Positions 63,244-64,000 of a DNA stretch of 64,000 nt are shown piece after piece. Numbering within the stretch: the first letter of the stretch is position 1; each line of letters starts with the position of its first letter. The notes under the pieces are model-generated. The model worked only from the letters and a program-made list of their open reading frames with translations, was not told the origin of the DNA and made no database searches. A program made the position numbers and the translations under genes. Source of the DNA: Oscheius onirici (lineage: Eukaryota; Nematoda; Chromadorea; Rhabditida; Rhabditidae); the NCBI GenBank assembly GCA_932521025.1, contig OW051471.1, forward strand, positions 13,082,001 through 13,146,000. The letters are read 5' to 3'.

Positions 63244-63548
63244 GTAATGCATTTTTGTTGAATCAGGCTTGCAACGAGAGCTTGTTGAACATTTGGGCAA
63301 AGTCTAACGAACGACTTTTCTATGAACATGTTGAAACAGGCGAGTTCGAATATGCAGGAGGTTTTCTCGTGAAAATTTCGGCAGATTTCCTCTTCCAGGA
63401 ACTCTTTTACCTCCTTTTTATTGTTTTTACATAAAATGACCTCGGATTGTCCAAAGACTTCATCTATTCGGATCCTGCTCATCAAATTTCATAAAGCTTC
63501 CATTCACTTTTCTTCAAGCATTTGGACTTTTTCTCAGTCCGAACACCG

Positions 63549-63740
63549 ATGTCCAATGAGCAACGTGACATCCATGAAACAAAGGTTAGCTCCCAGATTG
63601 TTGATACAGCAGTGCCAATGGTCTCTTTCGGAAAGATTAGTCTAGTTTCTTCGGCTATCAAAGTTGCTGGATTTCTGCTTTTGTTTTTAATTTTTATCGT
63701 TACCGTAGACCAGTTTAAAAGCAGCAAAACTCAAAATAAA
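63549..63740 (+). CDS. Possible start of a small single-TM protein (runs into SINE)
   Basis: ATG 63549 opens MSNEQRDIHETKVSSQIVDT and a helix VAGFLLLFLIFIVTVDQF. The frame then enters SINE copy 3, so the true 3' part would need splicing beyond the window. An antisense frame of similar length exists. Candidate only. Confidence 0.3.
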
Positions 63741-63756
63741 GACGTGTTTTTGTTTT

Positions 63757-63968
63757 TTTTAGCAACAAAAGAACGGACTGCACCATCGTGTTCAGGACCC
63801 TCAAAAACCCCAGAAACTAAAATGCAAAAAACTTTTTTGTTGACGGAGATCGAACCAACAACCCCTGGTGGCGTTTGACTGCCAGACAATGATGATAACC
63901 ACTCGGCCATGGGAACCCGGGTCACACCCGTATCGTCTCGTCACGATTGGTTTACGACCTCCCAGGAA
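63757..63968 (-). mobile_element. tRNA-derived SINE, copy 3
   Basis: Same leader (GACGATACGGGTGTGACCCG), tRNA-like head (box A TGGCCGAGTGG at about 63910, box B GGTTCGATCTC at about 63855) and first body unit as copies 1 and 2; second body unit absent. Confidence 0.7.
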
Positions 63969-64000
63969 AAATCCCAATTTTCAATTGTTCATAAGTTCAA

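Noticed and set aside
1-64000. CRISPR arrays, bacterial operons, riboswitches or prophage
   Set aside because: The window is eukaryotic (introns, TATA and AATAAA signals, nematode families); repeat arrays seen are MITE interiors and minisatellites.

Overview
The window is nuclear DNA from a nematode. Evidence: genes are split by many very short introns (often 35-50 bp, GT...TTTTCAG). The gene content includes nematode chemoreceptor families (Srd/Str-like, Srt/Srx, Srx, Srh/Sri), a cuticle collagen, an astacin with EGF, CUB and two ShK modules, C6-domain secreted proteins, DUF1647 and GT92 (DUF23) proteins, and a MEL-28/ELYS nucleoporin with AT-hooks. It is not C. elegans-like in density: introns and spacers are full of small foldback transposons. 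I infer a free-living or rhabditid-type nematode and cannot name the species.

Layout. 0-5 kb: 3' part of an otopetrin-like proton channel, a hAT-type MITE, a chemoreceptor. 5-10 kb: DUF1647 protein, an unknown protein and an SLC35F transporter on minus, a small PPxY membrane protein on plus. 10-13 kb: a hAT MITE and two 5'-truncated trypsin-like fragments cut at low-complexity repeats. 13-24 kb: three more chemoreceptors, a tRNA-Val inside an intron, a small secreted Cys protein, several MITEs and a tRNA-derived SINE. 23.7-32 kb: three minus-strand genes spaced like an operon (GCAT, then two C6 paralogues); a GCAT intron hosts a two-ShK secreted-protein gene on the other strand, and another GCAT intron holds a pogo-like element. 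33-34.6 kb: two neuropeptide-like precursors. 34.8-40.3 kb: multi-pass membrane protein, class 3 lipase and nuclear-receptor ligand-domain fragment, all minus and tightly spaced. 40.8-43.7 and 54.9-58.3 kb: two GT92 glycosyltransferases flanking the large mel-28 gene (45.1-54.4 kb). 58.6-63.2 kb: collagen, a knottin-like peptide fused to a duplicated collagen tail, isochorismatase-like hydrolase, astacin.

Themes. Secreted and surface functions dominate (cuticle, proteolysis, chemosensation, small peptides). Four gene models need a single-base correction (near 5440, 6970, 39980 and 41220), so either the assembly carries indel errors or several genes are decaying. Four short inverted-repeat elements have 8-bp target duplications typical of hAT transposons, and three of them carry internally amplified simple motifs. 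Splice models were read by eye; boundaries are predictions.
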